A stretch of DNA of 45,929 nucleotides from an uncultured Victivallaceae bacterium (lineage in GTDB: Bacteria > Verrucomicrobiota > Lentisphaeria > Victivallales > Victivallaceae): positions 1 through 45,929 of the forward strand of contig CALXOD010000048.1 in NCBI GenBank assembly GCA_944389925.1. The letters are read 5' to 3'. Each line of letters begins with the position of its first letter. The first letter of the stretch is position 1. The notes beneath the pieces were generated by a model. The model had not been told where the DNA came from, did not search any database, and saw only the letters and a list, made by a program, of their open reading frames with translations. The position numbers and the translations under genes were made by a program. This document shows positions 9,232 to 17,633 of the stretch, piece by piece.

Positions 9232-9543
9232 GTGGAAAAGACAACTCAATCACTGGACGTCCGGTATGTCGCCGATCTGGCGCGACTGGAAATCGCTCCT
9301 GAGGCTCTGGAGCGGTTGCAGCGCGATATGGAGTCGATCGTCGGCTACATTGCCGAGCTCAGCGAACTGGACGTAACCGGAGTGGAACCCACTGCGCACG
9401 CTGTGCCGCTGGCGAATGTCTGGCGCGAAGACGTGGCCGGAACGCCGCTGGGACGGGAGGCCATGCTGGCCAACGCGCCCGCCGTCCTGCACGGAGAATT
9501 CATCAAGGTGCCGCAGGTGTTGCCCGGGGAAGGAATGAATTGA
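9232..9543 (+). CDS. gatC: Asp-tRNA(Asn)/Glu-tRNA(Gln) amidotransferase subunit C
   Basis: 103 residues from GTG 9232, which has AAGG 10 nt upstream; GTG 9223, overlapping the pfp stop, is the alternative and adds three residues. GatC is the small subunit that clamps GatA and GatB. Visible are V-A-D-L-A-R-L-E-I near the N-terminus, the helix M-E-S-I-V-G-Y-I-A-E-L, P-T-A-H-A-V-P, W-R-E-D and the closing E-F-I-K-V-P-Q-V-L, all family hallmarks. gatA follows immediately. gatB is not in this window. The set serves indirect Gln-tRNA and/or Asn-tRNA formation in the cytoplasm. Confidence 0.9.
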   Translation: MEKTTQSLDVRYVADLARLEIAPEALERLQRDMESIVGYIAELSELDVTGVEPTAHAVPLANVWREDVAGTPLGREAMLANAPAVLHGEFIKVPQVLPGEGMN

Positions 9544-9545
9544 TC

Positions 9546-10988
9546 ATGAGTATGACGGATTTCACCATTCACCATCTGGCCGGGCAGCTCGACCGCGGCG
9601 AATTGTCTGCGGTGGAGCTGGCGGAGGAGTGTCTCCGCCGCGTTGCCGACCGGGACGGAGAAATCGGCGCATTCCTTGCCGTTGATGCCGATCATGTCCG
9701 TACTGCCGCCGCCGAATCCGACGCCCGCCGGGCTGCCGGAAAGGCCCGGAGCCCCTATGATGGGATTCCGATCGGCATCAAGGATTGTATCGCTACTGCC
9801 GGAGAGCGTTGTTCCTGTGCTCCCCGGTTGCTGGAAACGGTGGTATCGCCCTACGACAGTACCGCCGTTGCCCGGTTGCGGGCCGCCGGTTTTATTCCCT
9901 TCGGGCGACTCAATATGGACGAATTCGCCATGGGCTCCAGTTGCGAAAACAGCGCTTTTCGGAAAACGGCCAATCCGCATGATCTCAGTCGGGTGCCCGG
10001 TGGTTCTTCCGGCGGTTCCGCCGCAGCTGTAGCGGCCGGACTGGTGCCGGCTGCGCTGGGGTCGGATACCGGCGGTTCGATCCGCCAGCCCGCCGCCTTT
10101 TGCGGGATTACCGGGCTGAAACCGACTTACGGGCGGGTTTCCCGGTACGGCCTGGTGGCATTTGCCTCGTCGCTGGATCAGATCGGTCCGATGACGCAGG
10201 ACACGCAGGATGCCGCGATTCTGCTGGATGTGCTGGCTGGTCGGGATCCGCTGGATTCGACGTCGCTTCCGGCGGCGTCAGGCGGGTTCGCCGATGCCGT
10301 TTCCAGAGCGGGCAAAGACCTGAAAGGTGTGCGCATCGGTCTGCCCCGGGAATATTTCGGGGCAGAGGGGCTGAGTCCAGCCGTGGCGAAAGTTGTGCAC
10401 GATGCCGTGGAGCGGGTGCGGGCACTTGGTGCGGAGACGGTGGAGGTTTCTCTGCCGCATACCCGTTATGCCGTGGCGGTTTACTATATTATCGCGACGG
10501 CGGAGGCCAGTGCCAATCTGGCTCGTTTCGACGGAATCCGCTATGGCGCGCGGGTGGAGGCGCCGGATCTGGTGGAAACTTATTTCAAAACCCGCGGCGC
10601 CGGTTTCGGAGACGAGGTTAAGCGGCGGATTCTGCTGGGGACCTATGTGCTCTCCAGTGGATATTACGACGCCTACTACCTCCGGGCGCAGAAGGTGCGT
10701 ACGCTGATCCGCCGTGACTTCGAGGAAGCCGCGAAATTGTGCGACGTGATGCTGACGCCGGTCACCCCGACGGTGGCATTTAAATTCCAGGAGAAAAGCG
10801 ATCCGCTGCAGATGTATCTGTCGGATATTTTCACCATCGCTTTGAATCTTTCCGGCAACTGCGGGATCAGTATCCCTGCCGGAACGGATCCTGAAACCGG
10901 TATGCCGATCGGCGTGCAGTTTCTGGCTCCGGCGCTGGAAGAGGCGCGGTTGCTGCGCACAGCCCGGATTTTCGAAGCGAACCGCTAA
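9546..10988 (+). CDS. gatA: Asp-tRNA(Asn)/Glu-tRNA(Gln) amidotransferase subunit A
   Basis: 480 residues, an amidase-signature glutaminase that releases ammonia for GatB to amidate mischarged Glu-tRNA(Gln) or Asp-tRNA(Asn). The Ser-cisSer-Lys triad is intact: Lys in G-I-P-I-G-I-K-D (residue 79), Ser in P-G-G-S-S-G-G-S (154) and Ser in T-G-G-S-I-R-Q-P (178). From the ATG at 9546 these numbers coincide with those I recall for Staphylococcus aureus GatA, which supports this start. A TTG at 9540 has better spacing from AAGGA (9530-9534) and would add two residues. It overlaps or abuts the gatC stop, so translation is coupled. Confidence 0.93.
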   Translation: MSMTDFTIHHLAGQLDRGELSAVELAEECLRRVADRDGEIGAFLAVDADHVRTAAAESDARRAAGKARSPYDGIPIGIKDCIATAGERCSCAPRLLETVVSPYDSTAVARLRAAGFIPFGRLNMDEFAMGSSCENSAFRKTANPHDLSRVPGGSSGGSAAAVAAGLVPAALGSDTGGSIRQPAAFCGITGLKPTYGRVSRYGLVAFASSLDQIGPMTQDTQDAAILLDVLAGRDPLDSTSLPAASGGFADAVSRAGKDLKGVRIGLPREYFGAEGLSPAVAKVVHDAVERVRALGAETVEVSLPHTRYAVAVYYIIATAEASANLARFDGIRYGARVEAPDLVETYFKTRGAGFGDEVKRRILLGTYVLSSGYYDAYYLRAQKVRTLIRRDFEEAAKLCDVMLTPVTPTVAFKFQEKSDPLQMYLSDIFTIALNLSGNCGISIPAGTDPETGMPIGVQFLAPALEEARLLRTARIFEANR

Positions 10989-11008
10989 CGGAGAAGGAGC
11001 GTGGGACG

Positions 11009-12163
11009 ATGAAGTGGCCCGTCTGGATGGTTTCGACATTGATGCTGGCGTTGGTTGCATGGCCGCGCTCGGCAGTGGCTCTGCGCACCGGAGATGACGC
11101 GGCTGAGTTAAAAGTCGACTTTCTGTCCAACGGACCCGTTTCCCTGGTGCCGGCGAAGGTGGACGCAAACCGGGAAAATCAGCTGAAAGTGCTGGTGATT
11201 CTCCGGGCGGATTCCGCAGTCGGCGCGGGTTTGCTGCCGTCATTGTACGATCTGCAATACCGTTTCCCGAATGTGGAGATGGTGGTGCTGTGTCCCGATA
11301 CGGAGGAAGCGACAAAAGCGTTTTTTGCTACGTTTCCGAATCCGAATTTTGCCACAGCACTGGATCGTACCCGGCAGACGACGGCTCAGTACATGGCCGG
11401 AAGTGCGATTTTTCCGAAGGCGTTTGTGATCGATTACCGTGGCCGGATCATCTGGGATGGTGAGGCGGTCGATCTTGGGGAAATGCTGGAATCGTTTGCC
11501 GCAGGCACCTATGACGAATCGCGCCAGCGGAAGATTTCTCCGGCGCTGGAGGAATTGCAGTCCCGCATGCGCAGCGGTGAAGATCGCATGGCCGAATATG
11601 CGGTGCAGCGGGTGTTGGAGCTGGATCCGGCCAATGCCGCCGCGCTGCGTATGCGCTTGTTCATGCTGGAAAATACGGATCGGGCAGAACAGGCATGGCA
11701 GTTGCTGGAGCGACAGCTGAAAGCCGCCCCGAAAGAACGGAAGCTCTACCTGATGCAGTTGGATTTTGCATCCCGTCAAAGACGTTACGGAGAGCGGATT
11801 CCGGAGATAGTAGCCGCTTATATGAAGAATGTGCCTTCCGATCCTGCCGGAGACGGCGCGGTGGGGTGGTTGCTCTTGACCCGGTATCCGTTCGACGCCG
11901 CGGCTTTGCGGGATGCCGGACTGCTTGTGGAACGGATTGCCGCCGGGCGTCAGGGACGGGCGGAAACGCTGGCGGACGCCGATGCCTGGAATCTGGCGGC
12001 GCTTTATGCTGCCCGGATTGGGCAGCTCGACCGGGCGTTGGAGTGTCAGCGCAGAGGAACCGCGTTGCTGGAAAAATTTGCGCCTCACCGGGCTTCTGCG
12101 TCCAAAGCGTTTGAAGAATATTACGCCGCCGCCGGAAAGGCCGGCCGGGAGAAGAAGCCATGA
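11009..12163 (+). CDS. Exported thioredoxin-fold protein with TPR-like C-terminus, redox cysteines absent
   Basis: 384 residues. A signal peptide (K near the N-terminus, hydrophobic stretch 6-22, A-V-A-like cleavage site) sends it out of the cytoplasm. Residues about 55-165 resemble TlpA/AhpC-type thioredoxin folds: beta strand L-K-V-L-V-I-L-R, P-N-V-E-M-V-V-L-C, and F-P-K-A-F-V-I-D-Y-R-G-R-I-I-W-D-G with the cis-Pro region. Where a CxxC motif would follow the first strand there is R-A-D-S-A-V-G-A, so no thiol chemistry is expected. From about 170 to 375 helical repeats with L-D-P-A-N-A-A-A-L-R suggest TPR scaffolding. It follows gatA by 20 nt with AAGGAG upstream and overlaps the next lipoprotein gene by 4 nt. 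Function is unknown. Confidence 0.6.
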   Translation: MKWPVWMVSTLMLALVAWPRSAVALRTGDDAAELKVDFLSNGPVSLVPAKVDANRENQLKVLVILRADSAVGAGLLPSLYDLQYRFPNVEMVVLCPDTEEATKAFFATFPNPNFATALDRTRQTTAQYMAGSAIFPKAFVIDYRGRIIWDGEAVDLGEMLESFAAGTYDESRQRKISPALEELQSRMRSGEDRMAEYAVQRVLELDPANAAALRMRLFMLENTDRAEQAWQLLERQLKAAPKERKLYLMQLDFASRQRRYGERIPEIVAAYMKNVPSDPAGDGAVGWLLLTRYPFDAAALRDAGLLVERIAAGRQGRAETLADADAWNLAALYAARIGQLDRALECQRRGTALLEKFAPHRASASKAFEEYYAAAGKAGREKKP

Positions 12164-12744
12164 AACGATATGCCGTTCCAGTTCTATTCATGTGCGGGAT
12201 GCTGGCATTGGGGGGATGCCGGGTCTGGCAGAACTGGTTTTGCCCTTTGAGTGATCTGGATCAGAAGACCAGTCTGACCAACTTGAAAATGATCGGACTG
12301 GCCGTGGCCGTTTACCGGGATTCCACCGGAGGGTGTCTGCCCGGAGAGTCCGGCGCCGCCGGATTGACCGTAGTGGGACAGGTCATTCATCAGCCCCGGA
12401 CGTTCATTGCTCCATTTGACGAAGAGGCGACGCTGTCGACGCCGCCGTTTACGGAACAGAATACCTCCTATGCGTTTATCGCCGGCGGCGAGAAATGGCC
12501 GACCGGCGCTGAGGCGTTGTCACGGGCGTCCAGTATTCCTGTGGCGTTGGAGAAACCCTGGTTGCGTAGCGACGGCAAAGTTGGTGTTCTTTTTCTGGAC
12601 GGACATGTGGCATTGATTGCGGGGGATTTTTCCGACTGTGAAGCGGTTGTGCGGTATCTGGAAGACGCGAGCGCCGCTTCGGCCCCCGTGTGGGAAACGT
12701 TGCGTGCCAATGCCCGCGCTGTGGACGCCGCCTCCCGGCAATAG
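12160..12744 (+). CDS. Lipoprotein resembling a pseudopilin (DUF1559-type) core
   Basis: 194 residues. The N-terminus is a lipoprotein signal with lipobox L-A-L-G-G-C (Cys about residue 20), so it is probably lipid-anchored. The body looks like the pseudopilin DUF1559 family: T-N-L-K-M-I-G-L-A-V-A-V-Y-R-D (compare the common N-L-K-Q-I-G-L-A-x-x-x-Y pattern) and a late V-L-F-L-D-G-H-V-A-L segment. A pilin would have a long N-terminal hydrophobic helix with a prepilin cleavage site; here the lipobox replaces it. The 4-nt overlap with the cysteine-less thioredoxin-fold protein suggests the two exported proteins work together. No known function. Confidence 0.6.
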   Translation: MKRYAVPVLFMCGMLALGGCRVWQNWFCPLSDLDQKTSLTNLKMIGLAVAVYRDSTGGCLPGESGAAGLTVVGQVIHQPRTFIAPFDEEATLSTPPFTEQNTSYAFIAGGEKWPTGAEALSRASSIPVALEKPWLRSDGKVGVLFLDGHVALIAGDFSDCEAVVRYLEDASAASAPVWETLRANARAVDAASRQ

Positions 12745-12912
12745 TGGTAAGCATGAGCAGGATGACGCCGGAAAAAGAGGCTTTTCCTGTTTAGCAGGGA
12801 ATCCCAGGCGGCCTTTTGGGGGTAAGCAGGGCGTCCCCGGAGGCATCAGACAAAGGAAAGCAGACGGTTGCCATGCCGCTGCGCAGGAGGGGGATTCGGA
12901 AAAACATCGGTG

Positions 12913-12924
12913 CTTTTCGAAAAG
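12913..12924. promoter_or_regulatory. 12-bp palindrome upstream of the etf promoter, possible operator
   Basis: CTTTTCGAAAAG is a perfect palindrome. It lies 18 nt upstream of the proposed -35 element of etfB, a position suited to an activator or repressor site. There is no second copy nearby and no adjacent regulator gene. Confidence 0.35.
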
Positions 12925-12941
12925 GAATCCCGGGGGATGAC

Positions 12942-12970
12942 TGGAAATTTTGAAAAGACGATGTTATAGT
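12942..12970 (+). promoter_or_regulatory. Promoter of the etfB-etfA-acd operon
   Basis: TGGAAA (12942-12947), a 17-nt spacer ending in TGT, then TATAGT (12965-12970). The -35 is a poor match, but the extended -10 is good. The 5' leader would be about 63 nt. Confidence 0.5.
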
Positions 12971-13039
12971 ATCCCTTCAGGCATTGTGTTTACGGATTTT
13001 TTTTGCCAGAATCCAAAATAAAAACAGGGAGTCGAAACT

Positions 13040-13936
13040 GTGAGCTACACCGTACTCGTGTTCGTCAAGCAGGTTCCGGATACCCAGAATATCACCGGCG
13101 ACGCCATGACGCCGGAGGGTACCGTGAATCGGGCAGCTCTCCCCGCGATCTTCAATCCCGAAGATCTCAACGCTCTTGAGCTTGCTCTCCAACTGAAAGA
13201 CCGCTATGGCGTTCGCGTCGTGGTCGGAACCATGGGCCCGCCCTCCGCCGCGGAGGTGCTGCGCAATTCCCTGTTCCGCGGCGCGGATGAGTGTGTGCTG
13301 CTGACGGACCGGGCGTTTGCCGGGGCCGATACGCTGGCCACCAGTTATGCGCTGAGCTGTTGCGCAAAGAAGATCGGCAATTTCGATCTGATCCTCTGTG
13401 GTCGTCAGGCCATCGACGGGGATACCGCCCAGGTCGGCCCGCAGTTGGCGGAAAAACTGCATATTCCGCAGATCTGCTACGTCGAGGAAGTCCTGGAACT
13501 GGCTCCGGGAAAGGTGGTTGCCCGGCGTGCCATCGAAGGCGGTTACGAAGTGCTCGAATCACCGCTTCCGGCCCTGATGACGGTAGTCGAAGGCAATGAC
13601 CCGCGCCCGATGGCCGGGCACCGGATTATGAAGTATAAGCGGGCGAAGACTCCTTCCGAAGTGCTCAAGGCGCAGGGGGATTCCAATTACGTTGACTCCG
13701 AAGCCGTGGTGCCGGTGGTGGAGGATTTGCGTGCCAAAGGACTGCTTATCGAAGAATGGACCGCCGAATACGTCGGCGCCGACAGAAGCCGGATCGGGCT
13801 GGCCGGCTCTCCGACCAAGGTCAAGAATATCATGAGCGTGGTATTGACCGCCAGCGAAGCCAAGGCGGTGGAACCCACCGATGCCGGCATTAACGGACTC
13901 ATTCACGAACTGATCAGCGATCATACCCTGGGGTGA
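13040..13936 (+). CDS. etfB: Electron transfer flavoprotein beta subunit
   Basis: 298 residues from a GTG start at 13040, with AGGGAG 8 nt upstream. EtfB forms a FAD/AMP- or two-FAD-binding heterodimer with EtfA and passes electrons from acyl-CoA dehydrogenases. Typical features are V-F-V-K-Q-V-P-D near the N-terminus, N-P-E-D-L-N-A-L-E-x-A-L, the C-G-R-Q-A-I-D-G-D-T-A-Q-V-G-P nucleotide-binding segment near residue 125 and A-L-M-T-V-V-E-G-N. The size is larger than mitochondrial EtfB (about 255), as in bacterial bifurcating-type or FixA-like groups. Which group this belongs to cannot be settled by eye. etfA follows 8 nt after the stop. Confidence 0.9.
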   Translation: MSYTVLVFVKQVPDTQNITGDAMTPEGTVNRAALPAIFNPEDLNALELALQLKDRYGVRVVVGTMGPPSAAEVLRNSLFRGADECVLLTDRAFAGADTLATSYALSCCAKKIGNFDLILCGRQAIDGDTAQVGPQLAEKLHIPQICYVEEVLELAPGKVVARRAIEGGYEVLESPLPALMTVVEGNDPRPMAGHRIMKYKRAKTPSEVLKAQGDSNYVDSEAVVPVVEDLRAKGLLIEEWTAEYVGADRSRIGLAGSPTKVKNIMSVVLTASEAKAVEPTDAGINGLIHELISDHTLG

Positions 13937-13944
13937 AAAATATC

Positions 13945-14967
13945 ATGGCTGAAAAAATAGGAAATGTCTGGGTGTTCATCGAGCAGGAAGGCGGGAAAAT
14001 CGCCGACGTCAGTCTCGAACTCGTCTGCAAGGGCCGTGAACTCGCTGCCCGGCTCGGTGTGAAAACCGAAGCCGTGCTGCTCGGGGACCAGCTGGAAGGC
14101 TGTCTGGACACATTGTACGCCTACGGTTGCGAAACGGTGTTTCTGGCCGAGGACAAGCGGCTGGAACCCTTCACCGTGTTGCCTTATGCCAAGGTGATCA
14201 TGAACTTGATCCGCAAGCACAAACCGAATATTCTGCTGTTCGGCGCGACGATGAAGGGGCGTGAGCTCGCTCCCCGCATCGCTTCCGAAAAACTTGCCGG
14301 CCTGACCGCCGACTGTACCGACCTCAAGATCGATAATTTCGATGATAAGGTCAATAAGAAGTCCTATACCGACAAACTTATGCAGATCCGTCCCGCTTTC
14401 GGGGGGAACATCATCGCCACCATCGTCAATACCTGGGACGATCCGCAGATGGTCACGGTACGCGAAGGCGTTATGAAAATGGATACGCCCGACTTTTCCC
14501 GCAAGGGCAAGGTCGTGCGCGTGCCGGTGGAATTGTCCGATGTCGACACGGTGGTCAAAGTGCTGGAACGGGTCCGCGCCGATAAGGAAGTGGACCTCAA
14601 GGGGGCCCAGATCATCGTGGCTGGTGGTTACGGGGTGGGATCCAAGGAAAACTTCAAGCTGATCCGTGAATTGGCAGAAGTGCTGGGTGGCGAAGTAGGT
14701 GCTTCCCGTGCGGCGGTAGACGCCGGCTGGATCGATCACGATCATCAGGTGGGACAGACCGGGGTGACGGTGCGGCCGCGTCTTTACATTGCATGCGGCA
14801 TTTCCGGTTCGATTCAGCACCGTGCCGGGATGAGTGATTCGAAAAAAATCATCGCCATTAATACCGATCCGGACGCCCCGATCTTTTCGGTGGCGCACTA
14901 CGCGATCGTCGGCGACTTGAACGAAGTGGTTCCGAAAATGATTAAAGCCTTCAAGGCCAAGGCGTAA
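13945..14967 (+). CDS. etfA: Electron transfer flavoprotein alpha subunit
   Basis: 340 residues from ATG 13945; GGGGTGA sits 8 nt upstream and straddles the etfB stop. A GTG at 13933 overlapping that stop is the other possibility. The N-terminal domain starts V-W-V-F-I-E-Q-E-G-G. The C-terminal FAD domain has V-A-G-G-Y-G-V-G-S, A-S-R-A-A-V-D-A-G-W, Q-V-G-Q-T-G, P-R-L-Y-I-A-C-G-I-S-G-S-I-Q-H and I-N-T-D-P-D-A-P-I-F, the usual EtfA signature. Residues 1-150 carry the adenosine-like domain. Together with etfB and the downstream dehydrogenase it makes a full acyl-CoA oxidation or enoyl-CoA reduction unit. Confidence 0.92.
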   Translation: MAEKIGNVWVFIEQEGGKIADVSLELVCKGRELAARLGVKTEAVLLGDQLEGCLDTLYAYGCETVFLAEDKRLEPFTVLPYAKVIMNLIRKHKPNILLFGATMKGRELAPRIASEKLAGLTADCTDLKIDNFDDKVNKKSYTDKLMQIRPAFGGNIIATIVNTWDDPQMVTVREGVMKMDTPDFSRKGKVVRVPVELSDVDTVVKVLERVRADKEVDLKGAQIIVAGGYGVGSKENFKLIRELAEVLGGEVGASRAAVDAGWIDHDHQVGQTGVTVRPRLYIACGISGSIQHRAGMSDSKKIIAINTDPDAPIFSVAHYAIVGDLNEVVPKMIKAFKAKA

Positions 14968-14982
14968 CGGAGGTTTTGCAAG

Positions 14983-16701
14983 ATGGCTAACTTTTTCAAG
15001 GACAATCCGGACCTCCAGTTTTCGCTCGAACATCTTGATCTGAGCGAAGCCGTGGCGTTGCGGGAAGACAATTACCGGGATGCGGAAAAATATGAAGGCG
15101 CTCCGGTGAATTTTCAGGACGCGCTGGACAACTACCGCCGAGTGCTGGACGTGATCGGCGAAATCTGCGGCGATCGGATCGATCCGCGTTCACGGACGGT
15201 CGACCGGGAGGGGCCGCATTTTGAGAACAACACGGTGACCTATCATCCGCTGACCCAGAAGAATCTGGAAGACCTTCGCCGGGCGGATGTCATGGGGGTG
15301 ATGTTGCCGCATCGTTATGGCGGGTTGAATTTCCCGGTTTCGGTCTACACCATGCTGACGGAAATGGTTTCCCGCGCCGATGCCTCGCTGCAGAACCTCT
15401 TCGGTCTGCAGGATATCGCTGAAACGATTTGCGAATTCGGCAACGAAGAGCAGCGTCAGCAGTATCTGCCACGTTTTGCCACCGGAGAATTCGATGGTTC
15501 GATGGACCTGACGGAACCGGATTTCGGCTCCGACCTGCAGTCGGTGCGGCTCCGGGCCTGGCAGGATGAAAAGACCGGCCAGTGGTACCTCAACGGGATG
15601 AAGCGTTTCATCACCAACGGTTGCGCCAAGGTACACCTGGTACTGGCCCGTTCTGAAGAAGGGACCAGTGACGGGCGCGGGCTGTCCATGTTCATTTGCG
15701 AAGCGGGACCGAAGCTGGTCGTGCGCCGGATTGAAGACAAACTCGGTATCCACGGTGTGGCAACCTGCGAATTGCAGTATAACGACGTGCCGGCGCAGCT
15801 GTGCGGTAAACGCCGTTTCGGTCTGATCAAGTACGTGATGAGCTTGATGAACGGCGCCCGGGTGGCGATCAGTGCTCAGGCGCTCGGTATTGCTGAGGCC
15901 GCCTATCGCGAAGCACGCAAGTATGCTTCCGAACGGGAACAGTTCAAGAAACCGATCGACCGTTTCCCGGCGATCTACGATATGCTCAGTTCGATGAAGG
16001 TAAAAATTACCGCGGCCCGCGCTCTGTTGTACGAAACAACCCGCGCCGTTGACCTGCGGAACGGTTACAACCATCTGGTCGAACGCGGGGAAAATGTGAC
16101 GCCGGAAGATCGTGCTGCACAGAAGTATTACAACCGCGTCGCCGCCGTACTGACACCGATGTGCAAGGCACTGGCCACCGAAACCGCCAATCAGGTTGCG
16201 TATGATGCGATTCAGATTCACGGTGGTACCGGATTCATGCGGGATTTCAACGTGGAACGGTATTACCGCGATGCGCGCATCACCAACATTTATGAAGGTA
16301 CCACGCAGTTGCAGGTAGTGGCCGCCATTGGTGGGGTGCTTCAGCGCGACAATGACAAGCGTCTGGAGGAATTGATGGCGTTGCCGTTCACCGGCAAGCT
16401 GCTTCGGCTCAAGGAAGTGGTTGCCGGTCACCATGCCCGGCTGCTGGATGCGGTGAAATTCGTGTCCGAAAAGAAAGATCCGGAATATCACGACCTGATG
16501 GCACGCAGCCTGGTCGAAATGGAAACCTATGTGTTTGTCGGCATGCTGCTGTTGCGGGATGCGTTGAAGTGCGACAAGCGTCTGCCCATCGCTGAACGCT
16601 ATGTGCTGGATTCCGTGCCGGAATTCCAGAAGCGTTACATGCGGGTGATGTCGAACGATACGGCGTTGATCGACAATCATCGCGACATCATCGATTATTG
16701 A
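14983..16701 (+). CDS. Acyl-CoA dehydrogenase family protein, long form
   Basis: 572 residues, about 190 longer than classical short/medium-chain enzymes; the extra length is mainly a C-terminal helical domain (about 450-572). The FAD-binding middle domain shows M-D-L-T-E-P-D-F-G-S-D and the substrate domain G-A-R-V-A-I-S-A-Q-A-L-G. The catalytic base is Glu438 in I-Y-E-G-T-T-Q-L-Q, at the position of Glu376 in MCAD, and G-F-M-R-D-F-N-V-E-R-Y-Y-R-D-A-R-I-T is conserved. GGAGG lies 9 nt before the ATG, and the gene is 15 nt after etfA, so EtfAB is its likely partner. Chain length and physiological direction are unknown. Confidence 0.88.
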   Translation: MANFFKDNPDLQFSLEHLDLSEAVALREDNYRDAEKYEGAPVNFQDALDNYRRVLDVIGEICGDRIDPRSRTVDREGPHFENNTVTYHPLTQKNLEDLRRADVMGVMLPHRYGGLNFPVSVYTMLTEMVSRADASLQNLFGLQDIAETICEFGNEEQRQQYLPRFATGEFDGSMDLTEPDFGSDLQSVRLRAWQDEKTGQWYLNGMKRFITNGCAKVHLVLARSEEGTSDGRGLSMFICEAGPKLVVRRIEDKLGIHGVATCELQYNDVPAQLCGKRRFGLIKYVMSLMNGARVAISAQALGIAEAAYREARKYASEREQFKKPIDRFPAIYDMLSSMKVKITAARALLYETTRAVDLRNGYNHLVERGENVTPEDRAAQKYYNRVAAVLTPMCKALATETANQVAYDAIQIHGGTGFMRDFNVERYYRDARITNIYEGTTQLQVVAAIGGVLQRDNDKRLEELMALPFTGKLLRLKEVVAGHHARLLDAVKFVSEKKDPEYHDLMARSLVEMETYVFVGMLLLRDALKCDKRLPIAERYVLDSVPEFQKRYMRVMSNDTALIDNHRDIIDY

Positions 16702-16737
16702 TGGTGGAGACAGAGGCGTTTTGCGCCTGAAGATCAT

Positions 16738-16772
16738 GGCGGGACGCGGCCTGGAAAAAGCCGCGCCCCGCC
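16738..16772 (+). terminator. GC-rich hairpin after the etf-acd operon
   Basis: A 13-bp stem (16738-16750 with 16760-16772) with one A/C mismatch and a 9-nt A-rich loop. No T-run follows, so it may be a weak or factor-aided terminator or an mRNA-stabilising structure before rpoZ. Confidence 0.45.
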
Positions 16773-16823
16773 CGGTTGTTGCCGGAGACCGGAGATTTTT
16801 CCGGGAAAACAAGGAGAGAAAAA

Positions 16824-17069
16824 ATGAATAATGATTATCTGGCCCGGGCCAGGAAAGTGATTCCCGATCCGCAGATTCTGTCCGTAGTGGCGGCCCGGCG
16901 GGCGCGTCAGCTCGCATTCGGCGCGCGTCCGATGATCAAGTGTGATTCGGAAAACCATCTGGACGTGGCTTTGCTGGAAATTGCCGAAGGATTGCTGAGC
17001 TACGAATTCGGTACGCCTGGCGATGCAGAGTCGGATGTAGAAACTCCGGCGTCCGAAAGCGCGGAATGA
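16824..17069 (+). CDS. rpoZ: RNA polymerase omega subunit
   Basis: 81 residues, a typical omega length. AAGGAG (16811-16816) sits 7 nt before the ATG. Omega binds the C-terminal part of the beta-prime subunit and aids core assembly. Recognisable features are the N-terminal N-N-D-Y-L helix, V-V-A-A-R-R-A-R-Q-L (family pattern with R-A-R-Q), and V-A-L-L-E-I-A-E-G, which matches the conserved A-L-x-E-I-A-x-G segment. The last 20 residues are acidic and probably disordered. It is followed 32 nt later by purE. Small size and low complexity leave some doubt, but the core motifs are clear. Confidence 0.8.
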   Translation: MNNDYLARARKVIPDPQILSVVAARRARQLAFGARPMIKCDSENHLDVALLEIAEGLLSYEFGTPGDAESDVETPASESAE

Positions 17070-17101
17070 ATTTTCTGGATTGAAAAAAGCGGAGAAAAGC
17101 G

Positions 17102-17614
17102 ATGGCGGAACAGGCACAAGTGGCTGTGCTGATGGGCAGCAAAAGCGATCTGCCGGTATTGCAGGGCGCGTTTCGGGTATTTGACGAATTCGGAGTCCGG
17201 TATGTGGCCCGGGTGCTTTCGGCGCATCGCACGCCGGAGGCGGCCGCGGAGTTCGCCGCCGGTGCGGAGGCCGCGGGAATCCGGGTGATCATCTGTGCCG
17301 CCGGCATGGCGGCTCATCTCGGAGGGGTTGTGGCGGCACATACCACGTTGCCGGTGATCGGAATACCGGTGGCTTCCGAACCATTCAATGCACTGGATTC
17401 TCTGCTGGCGACGGTGCAAATGCCGCCGGGCATTCCGGTAGCGGCGGTGACCGCGGGCAAGGCCGGAGGAAAAAATGCAGCGCTGTATGCGGTGGCGATT
17501 CTGGCGCTGAGTGCTCCCGAGCTGGCCGCGAAATTGAAAGCCTTCCGGCGGGAACAGGCGGAGCAGGTGTTGCGGGCCGACGCGGAATTGCAGCAGGAGC
17601 TGAAGCAGAGCTGA
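17102..17614 (+). CDS. purE: N5-carboxyaminoimidazole ribonucleotide mutase
   Basis: 170 residues, normal for class I PurE, which moves the carboxyl of N5-CAIR to C4 in de novo purine synthesis. Signature stretches are M-G-S-K-S-D-L-P near residue 11, V-L-S-A-H-R-T-P with the catalytic His, [23 protein letters not shown], and [12 protein letters not shown]. The S-A-H-R-T-P form points to class I rather than the AIR carboxylase of class II; a PurK partner is not in the window. GGAG lies 7 nt before the ATG, and the gene sits between rpoZ and a cysteine desulfurase homologue in the same direction. Confidence 0.92.
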   Translation: MAEQAQVAVLMGSKSDLPVLQGAFRVFDEFGVRYVARVLSAHRTPEAAAEFAAGAEAAGIRVIICAAGMAAHLGGVVAAHTTLPVIGIPVASEPFNALDSLLATVQMPPGIPVAAVTAGKAGGKNAALYAVAILALSAPELAAKLKAFRREQAEQVLRADAELQQELKQS

Positions 17615-17633
17615 GCTGCCAGCTCGTATCGGA

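Larger units (their letters stand above)
12745..13039. other. Intergenic region upstream of etfB
   Basis: About 295 nt with no convincing gene. It contains a weak hairpin (GGAAAA at 12770-12775 with TTTTCC at 12782-12787), a 12-bp palindrome at 12913-12924 and the etf promoter at 12942-12970. Short open frames here lack ribosome sites and overlap the preceding gene. Confidence 0.5.

Noticed and set aside
15190-16917. 575-codon minus-strand frame opposite the acyl-CoA dehydrogenase
   Set aside because: It is a shadow of a gene with an intact catalytic motif; no ribosome site or promoter is seen for it.
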